From NCBI GenBank assembly GCA_029688825.1, contig JARUKX010000006.1:1-64000 (forward strand): a DNA stretch of 64,000 nt, read 5' to 3'. The notes under the pieces are model-generated. The model did no database searches and was not told where the DNA came from. It saw only the letters and a program-made list of their open reading frames with translations. Within the stretch, counting starts at the first letter, position 1, and each line of letters begins with the position of its first letter. Both the position numbers and the translations under genes were made by a program. Of the stretch, positions 44,398 to 52,170 are shown in pieces. The DNA is from Haloarculaceae archaeon H-GB1-1 (GTDB lineage: Archaea; Halobacteriota; Halobacteria; Halobacteriales; Haloarculaceae).

Positions 44398-45180
44398 TTA
44401 CGTGTCCGCGGAAGCGGCCTCCCGCGCTGTGTCGACCCAGCTGTGGTCCGGGAAGGGGGCGGGATGTATGTCGTATGTGTACCGAAGGTCGCGTCCCTCC
44501 CCGTCAAGTGTGATGTCGAACGCGTAAACTATACCATCCTCGACGCCGAGCCGGAGCGTGCCGTTGATCGCCGGCGGGACATCGGCCGCAGTCGTCCGTT
44601 CATCTTCGACGCGATATGTGATGACAGGAACCCCATGGTGGGTCGTCGTGTTGACGGCCGTCCACGCGTACGCGTCGAGGATATCGGGATGTCGGCCGAT
44701 GTTCGTGGGGGCAATCTGTCCATAGTGCGGATCATATCGGTAATACGCGTCGGTGGTATTGTCGTAGACGAACTGTGGATTTGACTCGATCTGCTCGCGT
44801 CGGTGCTCAGGGATACTGTCGGCAGGTTGAACGAACGCGTATGTCGACCCATTGATGTACACGGTGGCGTTGTGCCAGCGCTGGCCGATGATTTCACCTG
44901 TGGTCGAGTTGATGTAGTAACTCCCTTCGATAAGTCGTCGTTCTGGGGGTGCGGTGTAGATGATCGCGTACGAGTCCCAGTATTCACGAGGGGTATGAGT
45001 GACGGTAGCGTTGTCCGCGTTGAGGGCCGAGAAGTTGATGTGATCCGGTCCCGCCCCTGCAGGATACGTCTGGTCGGAACTAGGTGAGTCTGCCTGGGGA
45101 GACCATACGGTCGTGAAAGCGACCAATCCGAGCCCGATTACTACGAATGCGACGAGGCCGATTACGTAGCGACGATCCAT
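44398..45180 (-). CDS. Membrane-anchored exported hypothetical protein
   Basis: A 260-residue protein with an N-terminal anchor (YVIGLVAFVVIGLGLVAFTT) and a Tyr/Asn/Thr-rich extracellular domain with many N-x-S/T sites (NATVTH, NSTTGE, NGSTYA, NTTTHH). A part such as STTGEIIGQRWHNATVYINGS resembles haloarchaeal surface lipoprotein-like proteins of unknown function. It lies alone between two repeat-bearing gaps. Confidence 0.65.
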   Translation of the reverse strand: MDRRYVIGLVAFVVIGLGLVAFTTVWSPQADSPSSDQTYPAGAGPDHINFSALNADNATVTHTPREYWDSYAIIYTAPPERRLIEGSYYINSTTGEIIGQRWHNATVYINGSTYAFVQPADSIPEHRREQIESNPQFVYDNTTDAYYRYDPHYGQIAPTNIGRHPDILDAYAWTAVNTTTHHGVPVITYRVEDERTTAADVPPAINGTLRLGVEDGIVYAFDITLDGEGRDLRYTYDIHPAPFPDHSWVDTAREAASADT

Positions 45181-45380
45181 ACAGAATCACAGTACAGCGG
45201 TGTCAAGTAACTGCTGAAAATTCAAAAGAATACTTGTGTATCATGGGGAATCACAGATTGAACCAGGTCTGTAAGCGATACATCCTCTGTGATCAGCAGT
45301 CGGTTCCTGGCAGACAATAGATTATTCGTTGCCAGTCCCGATACAGCGTTCCTCTGTAGTTACCGCGATGCTGGACTCAT

Positions 45381-45501
45381 CCTCTGTATGCAGCACGCGA
45401 TTCTGTCAAGCTTGGTTGATTTCAACAGAGCCCGTCGAACGGGTTTCGGAGAATCCCTCAATCAATGATGGGTTCCGTCGGATGTGCTGAATGCAGGGCG
45501 C
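45381..45501. repeat. MITE-like dispersed repeat, intact copy
   Basis: About 121 bases that start with CCTCTGTATGCAGCACG and end with GTGCTGAATGCAGGGCGC, imperfect inverted repeats (12 of 15 bases). The same left half is at 57602-57687 and the same right half at 58464-58504, with a gene between. Related single ends are at 44301, 59970-60041 and 60540. No transposase is encoded inside. Confidence 0.55.
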
Positions 45502-45585
45502 ACTTGTAAGTGCTATATGTACCGACAGTCGTATTTGAAGACCTGCTGAACGGGTTATTTGTACCGCTTCGACCCGGTGTAGGAG

Positions 45586-45596
45586 ATAATAATTTA
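45586..45596 (+). promoter_or_regulatory. TATA region of the DUF7344-HalOD1 pair
   Basis: ATAATAATTTA is centred 28 bases before the ATG at 45620, as expected for a leaderless transcript. Confidence 0.5.
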
Positions 45597-45619
45597 CATA
45601 CCAAGGCACTAATTAGACC

Positions 45620-46003
45620 ATGGCTACCGATTCCTCTGGAAATATTGCAAAGACTGAAATGTGGAATCAGTTGTACGAAGCGCTTTCGGCCCAACCACGT
45701 CGGATGATCATCTTTTCCTTATTGAAGGAACCTGAAGACCGGTGGCTCCCGTTGCCTGATGCCGCGCACTCATCCATTCAACCGATGGATTCTCAGAACG
45801 CACGCATTCGTTTGCACCATTACCACCTCCCAAAGCTCGCTGAATCGGGGTACATTCGCTGGGAGAGTGACCCATTCCGTGTCCAGCGTGGTCCTCATTT
45901 CGAAGAACCGGCATTCGTTGTTAGCAAAATGACCGAGTCGGGTCACGACTATCCAGAAAGATTACGCGACGAGTGTGTCGTCATAGGGGGTCTGGAAGAA
46001 TGA
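45620..46003 (+). CDS. DUF7344-type winged-helix regulator
   Basis: A 127-residue HTH protein (YEALSAQPRRMIIFSLLKE and RIRLHHYHLPKLAESGYIRW) of the same family as the genes at 39766-40137 and 60100-60450. It overlaps the HalOD1 gene by four bases, so both are made together. The base composition is less GC-rich than the backbone. Confidence 0.8.
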   Translation: MATDSSGNIAKTEMWNQLYEALSAQPRRMIIFSLLKEPEDRWLPLPDAAHSSIQPMDSQNARIRLHHYHLPKLAESGYIRWESDPFRVQRGPHFEEPAFVVSKMTESGHDYPERLRDECVVIGGLEE

Positions 46004-46245
46004 CTCGACCAGATCTCCTTACCGAGGTCATCAAAGCGGTGGCCGCCGCGGACGGGATAGAGCCAGCGGAGGTAGACCCGATTCACGACTATATCGATCC
46101 CGAAATATTATTCAAATTGGATGGAATGAAGGAAGATCGAGACTGGCGTTTTGCATTTCAGTACGGAGATCATCAGATTACGATTACGCACGACTCACAT
46201 ATCTTCATCAACGGGGAACGGTACCGTTCTGAGAAACCGTTGTAG
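46000..46245 (+). CDS. HalOD1 output-domain protein
   Basis: An 81-residue stand-alone halobacterial output domain 1: LLTEVIKAVAAADGIEPAEV, PIHDYIDPEILFKL, then a beta hairpin end. HalOD1 domains occur mostly at the ends of haloarchaeal response regulators, so this may be a regulatory adaptor. It is coupled to the HTH gene before it by an ATGA overlap. Confidence 0.8.
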   Translation: MTRPDLLTEVIKAVAAADGIEPAEVDPIHDYIDPEILFKLDGMKEDRDWRFAFQYGDHQITITHDSHIFINGERYRSEKPL

Positions 46246-46257
46246 GCCCGATACGTA

Positions 46258-46398
46258 TTTCGGTGCCAGTTGGCCCTTAGTTGAGACGCCACCTCGTACC
46301 AGCGCTGACGGCTCGCCGGAGGCTCCGCTGTTGGTGGTCAAAGCGCCTGACAAAATCTCTTCTGCCTACGCGACTGCTCGCGAATCGACCGATAGGTC
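46258..46398 (+). repeat. Left copy of a 141-bp direct repeat
   Basis: Matches 60664-60804 in the same orientation with 11 differences and no gaps (about 92%). A 45-base core is identical, starting CAGTTGGCCCTTAGTTGAG. The end of the repeat includes the last codons and stop of an AbrB-like gene that is intact only at the right copy (DLSVDSRAVA here, DLSADSRAVA there). Confidence 0.9.
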
Positions 46399-47009
46399 GA
46401 ACGGCGACCGAGTGGGATAACGCCGCAGCGGCTGACGTAGGCGACGGTGGCTCGTTCGGCGTCTCGGTTACGTGTGACCAGGACCCCACAGGCGGACCGT
46501 CGAGTTCGTCGGACGCGAGCAGACGAGCGCTCGCACTGTCTCGCCGGCGAACCCCGCGAACGGCGGGCCGACGTCGTACTCTGTCGGTTGGAACGCCCCG
46601 CGAGCGGTGTCGATGTGCGGTTCAACGGCGATTCGTCGACGAACTCGGTGACTGAGAGCGGAAGCGGCGTCTCGTCCACTGGAACTGCGTCCATCTCACC
46701 CGGCGGGGATCTCGCCCCCAGTGGGAGATCTCTCACAACTTGCACGCTCCATTGTCGCGAGCGACACAGGACTGATCCCGCTCAACTATCAGTAATCCGC
46801 AAAAGATACAGACCGGTGCCGGCCAGTCCTCTGATCCGGAGGATTCTGGACGGCTCACGCTCCAACACCTCCCTGGAGCGTTTCAACTACAGGTAATATT
46901 TGTAGCTTCTTTGATAAGGGGATGGGTTCGGGCAGAATTTGACTTTTCGGGTATGAATACCGAACGCCTGACAGAAGTCGATTCTTGTTCTGAAATGACT
47001 GAATTTCTA
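46399..47009. other. Decayed spacer beside the integrase
   Basis: About 600 bases with no gene that I can support. The left part may be remains of a paralog of the 60772-61146 gene, but no reading frame continues it. The right part (46900-47009), next to the integrase stop, would be the place to look for an attachment site; no tRNA is seen. Confidence 0.35.
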
Positions 47010-48044
47010 TCATTTTTTGTCCTCCGTGTCCTCTAATCGAATTTGGTCAGCGTACTCTCGACGTCGCGCTTCCATCTCGGCGACCGGGTCGATCTTGTCG
47101 TAATGTTTCTCGATGGTCCGTTCGCTGGCGTTCACGCGCTCTTTGACGACCTCACGCGGGATTCCCCGGTTCCGCATCCAGGTTACAGCCCCCGTCCGAA
47201 CCTGGTGGGGCGACCGCGTCGACGGGCACTTACTGCCGAGGGTGAGGCCGTACCAGTCACAGGTCGCTGGGTCCTTCTCGTGCGGGCAGGGTCCGTGATG
47301 GCACGGTGCCGTCGCGTAGTACATCCAGTCGCGGACAGTCCCGCCAGTGGGACGCCCCATCCGCGAAGTGAGCAACGGCTGGCGGCCTTCGTCGTCGTAG
47401 ACGTCCATCCTGTTCTGCGCGATGTACTCGTCGAGGACGTCGCAGACCGCCGAAGGCAGTGCGACGGCGCGCTGGCCGTCGACCCCCTTCTTCAGGACCG
47501 TCCCCGACTCCGGGCGGTGAACGAACCGCACGTACTGCTCGTCGCTGAAGTAGTCGCGAACGTCGAGCGAGCGAATGCCCCCAACACGAGCCCCCGTGAA
47601 CCACACGAGTTCAAGCAGGGCGTGGCTCCGACTCGCTCGCTCGTCCGACGAGCGGTAGAACTCGATGAGTGTCGTCGCGTCCGAGGGTGCGAGCTTTACG
47701 TTCGAACTCGGATCGGCCGGCATCTTCGGCGGGTCAACCACCTCGGCGACGCCCTCGGAAAGCACGCCGATTCCCTCCGCCCATTCGAGGAAATTCTTGA
47801 GGGTCCCCAGTTCCTTGCTCAGCGTGATCTGGGTGGCTATCGACCGCCGGTCGGTCTCGTAGGTGTCGACGTCCCAGCCGGTGAGTTGGTCCATCGTCTC
47901 GATCTCGTTCTCCTCGCACCAATCGGCGAACAGCTTGAGTCGGTACTGGTGGGTTTCGACGGTTTGGTCACGCAGTTCGATACTCCGCTTGTCGAGCCAG
48001 CGCTCGACCGCCTCAGCCGGAGAGAGGTTTCGCGCCCCGCTCAT
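47010..48044 (-). CDS. Tyrosine recombinase (integrase), full length
   Basis: A 344-residue XerC/D-type integrase. An N-terminal SAM-like core-binding domain (residues 8-100) precedes the catalytic domain with Arg 153 (TGARVGGIR), His 280 and Arg 283 (SPHQVRTG) and the nucleophile Tyr 315 (EKHYDK). A Cys/His-rich insert (CHHGPCPHEKDPATC, about 248-262) is typical of haloarchaeal integrases. It is the last gene of the leftward operon and starts within the stop of the methyltransferase gene. Confidence 0.93.
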   Translation of the reverse strand: MSGARNLSPAEAVERWLDKRSIELRDQTVETHQYRLKLFADWCEENEIETMDQLTGWDVDTYETDRRSIATQITLSKELGTLKNFLEWAEGIGVLSEGVAEVVDPPKMPADPSSNVKLAPSDATTLIEFYRSSDERASRSHALLELVWFTGARVGGIRSLDVRDYFSDEQYVRFVHRPESGTVLKKGVDGQRAVALPSAVCDVLDEYIAQNRMDVYDDEGRQPLLTSRMGRPTGGTVRDWMYYATAPCHHGPCPHEKDPATCDWYGLTLGSKCPSTRSPHQVRTGAVTWMRNRGIPREVVKERVNASERTIEKHYDKIDPVAEMEARRREYADQIRLEDTEDKK

Positions 48045-48619
48045 GGCTGGTCAGTGACCGTGATCGTCTCACCGCTGGTTTCACCGTCGCCCGGTTTGTA
48101 GAAAACGAACCACCGGGTTTCGTGATTCTTCTTGTTCTTCGTGGTTGTTCCAAACAGCGGTTCCTGCGGTGCCAGCTCAAGTACCGTCGAGAAGTCCGTA
48201 TCTGTGTCGGCAAATTTGAATACGAGCGTCCCGCCGGGAGAGAGAATCCGAAACAGCTCATCGAATCCTCGACGAAGATCGTCCTGCCATGTTTCAGCGT
48301 GCAGGCACCCGTATTTCTTCGTCATCACGCCGGTTAGCGTTTCCATCCCGTCCGACCGGATGATGTGAGGCGGGTCGAAGACGACAAGATTGAACGACTC
48401 GTCAGGATATGGCAAATCACGAAAGTCCTGCACGTCATCGGGTTCGACTGAATAGTTCGGGTTGTTCGGACGGAGGGATTCGGGAACCGCGTCGTCGACG
48501 AATCCCCTTTCTTCCCGCCTGCTGTCAATATACAGCGTGTCGTCCCGATCCTTGTTTTCCGGATGCCAGATAGAACGCCCTCCACAGGTTGCGTCGAGAA
48601 TCTGCTCTGTGCCGTCCAT
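48041..48619 (-). CDS. SAM-dependent DNA methyltransferase-like protein
   Basis: A 192-residue class I methyltransferase fold: motif I LDATCGGRS, and catalytic motif IV FDPPH in NLVVFDPPHIIRSDG. Small proteins of this kind are common in haloviruses and plasmids and resemble amino-methylating (N6-adenine or N4-cytosine) enzymes, although the usual DPPY/NPPY is DPPH here. It is coupled to the integrase gene downstream. Confidence 0.75.
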   Translation of the reverse strand: MDGTEQILDATCGGRSIWHPENKDRDDTLYIDSRREERGFVDDAVPESLRPNNPNYSVEPDDVQDFRDLPYPDESFNLVVFDPPHIIRSDGMETLTGVMTKKYGCLHAETWQDDLRRGFDELFRILSPGGTLVFKFADTDTDFSTVLELAPQEPLFGTTTKNKKNHETRWFVFYKPGDGETSGETITVTDQP

Positions 48620-48802
48620 CTACCGCGCACCTCCGAGGTCCTCGGCGGATCGGTAGAGCCGAGCCGAGTCCTTGCCCGTCGAGCAGCCCGGGCAAAGGTC
48701 GTCGTACTCTAGTGGTTCGTCGTCAGGCTGACCAGGACGGAGGTACCGCCAGCGATTCGCGTCTTCTACGCTGTCACCACACTCGTCACAAAGGAATGTC
48801 AC
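48620..48802 (-). CDS. 60-residue zinc-ribbon protein
   Basis: Two Cys pairs, CDECGD at the N-terminus and CPGC at about residue 37, form a zinc ribbon. GTG start at 48802. It belongs to the leftward operon and overlaps the gene before it by four bases. The function is unknown; such proteins often bind nucleic acid or protein partners in haloviruses. Confidence 0.7.
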   Translation of the reverse strand: MTFLCDECGDSVEDANRWRYLRPGQPDDEPLEYDDLCPGCSTGKDSARLYRSAEDLGGAR

Positions 48803-49743
48803 TGCGGTACCCCCACGTTGTCGTCTCCGACGCCGTGCTCCTCGACCAACCGGAGGTCGAAGGAACGACCTCGACTATCGACGTGCTCCTGCAGTTCGGC
48901 ACCGCAGTCGATGCACTCCCATCCGACGATGTGGCCGTCGTGCTCGTCGGTAGAGGTAGTCCCGAGATACCGGGCGTCAGCAACGTCGTCGCAACTCGGA
49001 CAGTCGAGTCGCGTCAGCTGCTTCTCCGTGCCGCCGTCACATCGAATATCGGGGTCGGTATCGACGGTGAACCTGACCGGCTCCTCACCCTGACGCTTGA
49101 TCGTCAGGACGTCCGGCGCGAGGTCGGGATTCTTCGCGCTCCGCATCTGGTCGGGGTCGCCGAAGTGGCTCGCGTCGATCATGCCGTAGTAGGCGTCGAG
49201 CGGCTGGCTTCCGAAGTGCTGAATCGTCGCCCGCGGCGTCCGAAAGACGACCTGCTGGTCGAACTCGCGAAGGTCCGACGGGACGAACAGCCCGTCACGG
49301 TCGTCGATGTGCGTCTCTCGCGTTCCGCCGTCGGGTCGGAGGTCCTCGGAACGGCCGTCACGCCACGCGGCGCGACTCCTCGGAACCTCGTCGGCCGGCG
49401 TGAACGACTTCCACCCTATACCGACGAGTTGCGTGTCGGCGGCGACTTCCCGATCAGGGTAATAATCCTCGAACGTGACGACGCAGTGCTCGATAGACCG
49501 GTATTCACGATGACCGGGATACGGTTCTGACCCGGCGGTCTCGGCGAACCACGCGAGGTCGTGGTATCCGACCATCTTGACCGACGCGGTGCCGATCTCG
49601 TCGCCGGCCTCCGTACAGAGGACGAGTGTATCGCTGGGGTTGACTTCGTCCTCTTCCATGTCGAGTCGACCGGTCGACGTCTTCTCGCCGTCGAGAATCC
49701 GCTGAATGTGACGGTCTGCGAAGCGGAGACGGTGGACGCTCAC
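48799..49743 (-). CDS. ASCH-like protein with C-terminal zinc ribbon
   Basis: A 314-residue protein. The N-terminus (LRFADRHIQRILDGEKTSTG, then DTLVLCTEAGDEIGTASV) has the strand order and charged residues of an ASCH/PUA-type RNA-binding domain. The C-terminal part has CPSC and CIDC, a zinc ribbon. It may bind RNA or modified nucleotides. GTG start overlaps the stop of the upstream gene by four bases. The middle part is unrecognised. Confidence 0.62.
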   Translation of the reverse strand: MSVHRLRFADRHIQRILDGEKTSTGRLDMEEDEVNPSDTLVLCTEAGDEIGTASVKMVGYHDLAWFAETAGSEPYPGHREYRSIEHCVVTFEDYYPDREVAADTQLVGIGWKSFTPADEVPRSRAAWRDGRSEDLRPDGGTRETHIDDRDGLFVPSDLREFDQQVVFRTPRATIQHFGSQPLDAYYGMIDASHFGDPDQMRSAKNPDLAPDVLTIKRQGEEPVRFTVDTDPDIRCDGGTEKQLTRLDCPSCDDVADARYLGTTSTDEHDGHIVGWECIDCGAELQEHVDSRGRSFDLRLVEEHGVGDDNVGVPQ

Positions 49744-50165
49744 GCTGACTCACCTCCTGGTAGGTCGCCGTCGAGGTCGCGCAACAGGTGAACGTCCCAC
49801 TGCGGATACTCGCCGTCACACACCCGGGACGGGTCGTAGAGCCTGAGAGAGGTTCGCGGATATGGCAGATCGCACCGCTCGCTATCGTCGGGTGTACTCA
49901 CCGTGTGGGAGGGAAAGACGTTCTGGCAGTCCTGGCAGAGACGGCACGCAAGCAACAGACCGTCGTCGCGGCCGTAGTCCAACAGCACAGGATCGATTGA
50001 AATGAGGTTGCACCCACAATCAGAACACCGTATCTTAGCGGGGGTGACGGACTCGTCGAGCGCTGGCTCGACAAGCCTCCATGGACTTGCCTGCGTTTCG
50101 AACTCGTAGCGCGTCTCCTCGATCTCCGGCTCGTCGGGATCGACACCGAAGTTCGCGAGCGTCAC
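49740..50165 (-). CDS. Zinc-binding hypothetical protein of the operon
   Basis: A 141-residue protein with CSDCGC and CRLCQDC cysteine sets in the middle, a likely zinc ribbon, flanked by acidic sequences. No family is recognised. GTG start at 50165, coupled on both sides by four-base overlaps. Confidence 0.6.
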   Translation of the reverse strand: MTLANFGVDPDEPEIEETRYEFETQASPWRLVEPALDESVTPAKIRCSDCGCNLISIDPVLLDYGRDDGLLLACRLCQDCQNVFPSHTVSTPDDSERCDLPYPRTSLRLYDPSRVCDGEYPQWDVHLLRDLDGDLPGGESA

Positions 50166-50296
50166 GCCGACTCACCCCCGTCGACCTGCGCGGTCACGAC
50201 GCGCCCGCACTCAGGGCACACGCGCTCGCCGATGTCGTTCACGTCGCAGGAGACGACCGGGCCGCACTCCGGACAGCGGTAGGAGATGACCGCCAT
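50162..50296 (-). CDS. 44-residue zinc-ribbon protein
   Basis: Reads MAVISYRCPECGPVVSCDVN, then GERVCPECGRVV, ending ESA; two CPECG knuckles make a classic zinc ribbon. Its stop overlaps the next GTG start by four bases and its ATG directly follows the stop of the gene upstream, so it is a true member of the operon despite its size. Confidence 0.72.
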   Translation of the reverse strand: MAVISYRCPECGPVVSCDVNDIGERVCPECGRVVTAQVDGGESA

Positions 50297-50566
50297 CTAT
50301 CGGTCCTCCCGTGCCTGGTCCTGCTTCTCGACGTCGCGAACCCGACCGTGCAGGCTCCGGTAGCCGAGTGCGGCCTCGGCGTCACGGACGTAGGGGTCGA
50401 TTTGTCCCGTGGTTCGGGGGTCCGGGCCGCGGTCGGAGTACCGCTCCTCGGGGTCGAGCCCGACGAACTCCGTGGTCCGGATGTGTTCCAACAGGAGCGC
50501 GTTCTGTGTCTCGACGGCGTCGGCAATTCGCTCCAACGCGTCCGCGAGGCGGTCCTCGTCAGACAT
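50297..50566 (-). CDS. Hypothetical coiled-coil-like protein
   Basis: An 89-residue protein. The N-terminal helix (DEDRLADALERIADAVETQNALLLEHI) has heptad-like spacing, and the rest is charged with RDAEAALGYRSLHGRV. No family recognised. The start at 50566 is chosen for the shorter overlap with the upstream gene. Confidence 0.6.
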   Translation of the reverse strand: MSDEDRLADALERIADAVETQNALLLEHIRTTEFVGLDPEERYSDRGPDPRTTGQIDPYVRDAEAALGYRSLHGRVRDVEKQDQAREDR

Positions 50567-50885
50567 CGTCGTCACCTCGGTCGTCGACGACGAGGTCCTG
50601 TAGGTCGCCGGTACTGCCGCCGGACTCGTCCTCGGCGGTCAACTCCTCGGTGAACGTCTCGACCTCCTGGCGGAACAGCTGGAAGAACTCCCGCGTCGAG
50701 TCCTCCGACCGAACCTGTGAGTGCTGCTTCGTGATCGACGTCACGAGGGAATCGAATACCTGGTCCTCGTCCGCAAGCACCTCGATTCCGTCGGCCAGCC
50801 GACGGTACGCGAGTGCCTTCTGGAACATCCGCGTGTTCACGATCTGCTCGATCTCGTCGGCGGTCAGTTCGTCGACGTCGATCAC
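50559..50885 (-). CDS. Hypothetical acidic protein of the operon
   Basis: A 108-residue protein, predicted mainly helical (DELTADEIEQIVNTRMFQKALAYRRLADGIEVLADEDQVF). No domain recognised. GTG start at 50885 overlaps the upstream stop by four bases. Confidence 0.62.
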   Translation of the reverse strand: MIDVDELTADEIEQIVNTRMFQKALAYRRLADGIEVLADEDQVFDSLVTSITKQHSQVRSEDSTREFFQLFRQEVETFTEELTAEDESGGSTGDLQDLVVDDRGDDDV

Positions 50886-51082
50886 GCGGACGCACCTCCG
50901 CAGGCGCGGCGCGATTCGATATTCCGGCTATCTATGCGAGTCGTCGCTTCGTCGGTAGTGCTGTCGCTCATGATTTCACCGTTCGTCAGCAGTCCTCGCA
51001 TCCGGAGATATCGACGGCTTAGGGACTCCTTACTGCCGCTAACACCAGAATACCTTAGTCGCGGTATCTCGTATTCCTTCAT
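50882..51082 (-). CDS. First small gene of the leftward operon
   Basis: A 66-residue basic-to-mixed protein (MKEYEIPRLRYSGVSGSKES). Its start is uncertain: an internal ATG at 50971 would give 29 residues. The last codons overlap the next GTG start by four bases, so at least the C-terminal part is translated with the operon. It lies downstream of the repressor-operator region. Confidence 0.45.
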   Translation of the reverse strand: MKEYEIPRLRYSGVSGSKESLSRRYLRMRGLLTNGEIMSDSTTDEATTRIDSRNIESRRACGGASA

Positions 51083-51174
51083 GGCGAGGTTGCCCTCGCG
51101 GCGGCGGGGTGATGGCCCGCGCGTCGCGACCGCCTTTTCCAGACGACCACGACGGCCACCGCAAGTGGCTACCA

Positions 51175-51241
51175 CAACAATTGTTGAGGTTACCTTATAT
51201 CCTTTATCACCAATTGTTGAGATTTTCCACCACAATTGTTG
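51175..51241. promoter_or_regulatory. Three phased palindromic operators between divergent promoters
   Basis: CAACAATTGTTG (51175-51186, perfect palindrome), CACCAATTGTTG (51208-51219) and CCACAATTGTTG (51230-51241). Their centres are 33 and 22 bases apart, i.e. about three and two helical turns, so all lie on one DNA face. The first sits between the TATA (about 51194-51200) and the start of the leftward operon; the third lies just before the TATA of the repressor gene. This is the expected layout of an autoregulated repressor switch. Confidence 0.75.
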
Positions 51242-51251
51242 ATTGAAATAT

Positions 51252-51259
51252 GATATATT
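51252..51259 (+). promoter_or_regulatory. TATA box of the repressor gene
   Basis: GATATATT is centred 28 bases before the ATG at 51284, consistent with a leaderless message. The third operator ends 10 bases upstream of it. Confidence 0.6.
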
Positions 51260-51283
51260 CAAGGGGCTGAAATTGGGTTTCAA

Positions 51284-51559
51284 ATGTCTCCGACCCGTAG
51301 CCCTGCTTCGTGGATGCAACTTCCAATCGATGACAGGATTCTTGAAATCCTGTCTGAAACAGATCTTACCCTCTCTCCAGCAGTCATTGCCGAAAATATC
51401 GACAAGAGTCGACACGAAGTGAACCGGAGACTCTCTGTTTTGGTTGATGCGGGGCTCGCTGACAGAGTGAAAAGAGGGTACTATGAAATCACGGATGATG
51501 GGAGACAGTACGTCTCTGGCGACCTGGATCTCAGTAACGAACCAGACCCGTCGGAGTAA
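51284..51559 (+). CDS. PhiH1-type winged-helix repressor
   Basis: A 91-residue protein: MQLPIDDRILEILSETDLTL, SPAVIAENIDKSRHEVNRRLSVL and VDAGLADRVKRGYYEITDDG form a small winged helix like the repressor of halophage phiH. It is transcribed away from the leftward operon across three palindromes and probably represses both itself and that operon, which ends with the integrase. Confidence 0.85.
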   Translation: MSPTRSPASWMQLPIDDRILEILSETDLTLSPAVIAENIDKSRHEVNRRLSVLVDAGLADRVKRGYYEITDDGRQYVSGDLDLSNEPDPSE

Positions 51560-51642
51560 TCCGCTAACATGTGCTTTCTTCCGATCCCAATCACCAGACC
51601 TTCTATTTTCTCTCTGACCGTTTGAGCTACACCGACCTGCTC

Positions 51643-51650
51643 TTTTTATA
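51643..51650 (+). promoter_or_regulatory. Orphan TATA box of a predicted small RNA
   Basis: TTTTTATA lies 27 bases before the first base of a perfect stem-loop at 51674; no open reading frame follows on this strand. Confidence 0.5.
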
Positions 51651-51672
51651 CCTTGAAAGGCGTAGCTCCGCT

Positions 51673-51763
51673 TGGTTCTCGGCCACCCCCCACCATCGCT
51701 GTTCCACCCGAGAACCACCCAGAACGGGCGGCCACTGATGCCACTTTGACCGCCCGTCTTTTC
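51673..51763 (+). ncRNA. Predicted small RNA with two perfect stem-loops
   Basis: GGTTCTCGG (51674-51682) pairs with CCGAGAACC (51709-51717), and ACGGGCGG (51724-51731) pairs with CCGCCCGT (51750-51757), followed by CTTTTC, a short U tract as in an intrinsic terminator. The transcript start predicted from the TATA box coincides with the first stem. It could regulate the repressor or the Cdc6 region, or be a replication-control RNA (inference). Confidence 0.45.
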
Positions 51764-51768
51764 GAACA

Positions 51769-52026
51769 TCACTCCGCACCACCGCCGAGCCCGATGTACC
51801 GGAGGACGTCGTCCATCCACTCGGGTACGTCCAACTTCGCCAGCCGCCCGTTCCGCTTCGTTCGCAGTAGTTCGACGTCGCGATCACTGTCGACGCCGAA
51901 CGTCCACTGGTACCCATCTCGCTCGACGTCGAGCCGTCGGTGGTACTCACTGTCCGGCGTCGCGACGATCTCGACGCTGTCGTTCTCGCTCAGTTCGACC
52001 GTCGTCCGCTGTCCTCGCATGGACAT
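51769..52026 (-). CDS. Hypothetical 85-residue protein
   Basis: Acidic/charged protein (TTVELSENDSVEIVATPDSEYHRR, then DGYQWTFGVDSDRDVE), mainly beta with a short C-terminal helix (PEWMDDVLRYIGLG). No family is recognised with confidence. It stands alone downstream of the Cdc6 operon, and its stop adjoins the terminator-like stem of the predicted small RNA. Confidence 0.55.
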   Translation of the reverse strand: MSMRGQRTTVELSENDSVEIVATPDSEYHRRLDVERDGYQWTFGVDSDRDVELLRTKRNGRLAKLDVPEWMDDVLRYIGLGGGAE

Positions 52027-52170
52027 ACTCGCCGCAACTCAGGGGTATGAAAAGGCGCTCGGGGCCAGATAGCGGAAAACGGGGTTCAGAGCGCGAATTT
52101 GGTGGTAGGGCATGTGAGAATCCGATTCTGTGTCTGACTTCCGTTCGTTTTCCGTTCGAACCGTTCGAAT

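Noticed and set aside
46338-46745. 135-codon open frame on the minus strand
   Set aside because: Arg/Ser-rich and not in the frame that matches the end of the AbrB-like gene; probably noise in decayed sequence.
46900-47009. Possible tRNA or tRNA-derived att site beside the integrase
   Set aside because: No cloverleaf, no T-loop GGTTCAAAT-type sequence and no matching repeat found by eye.
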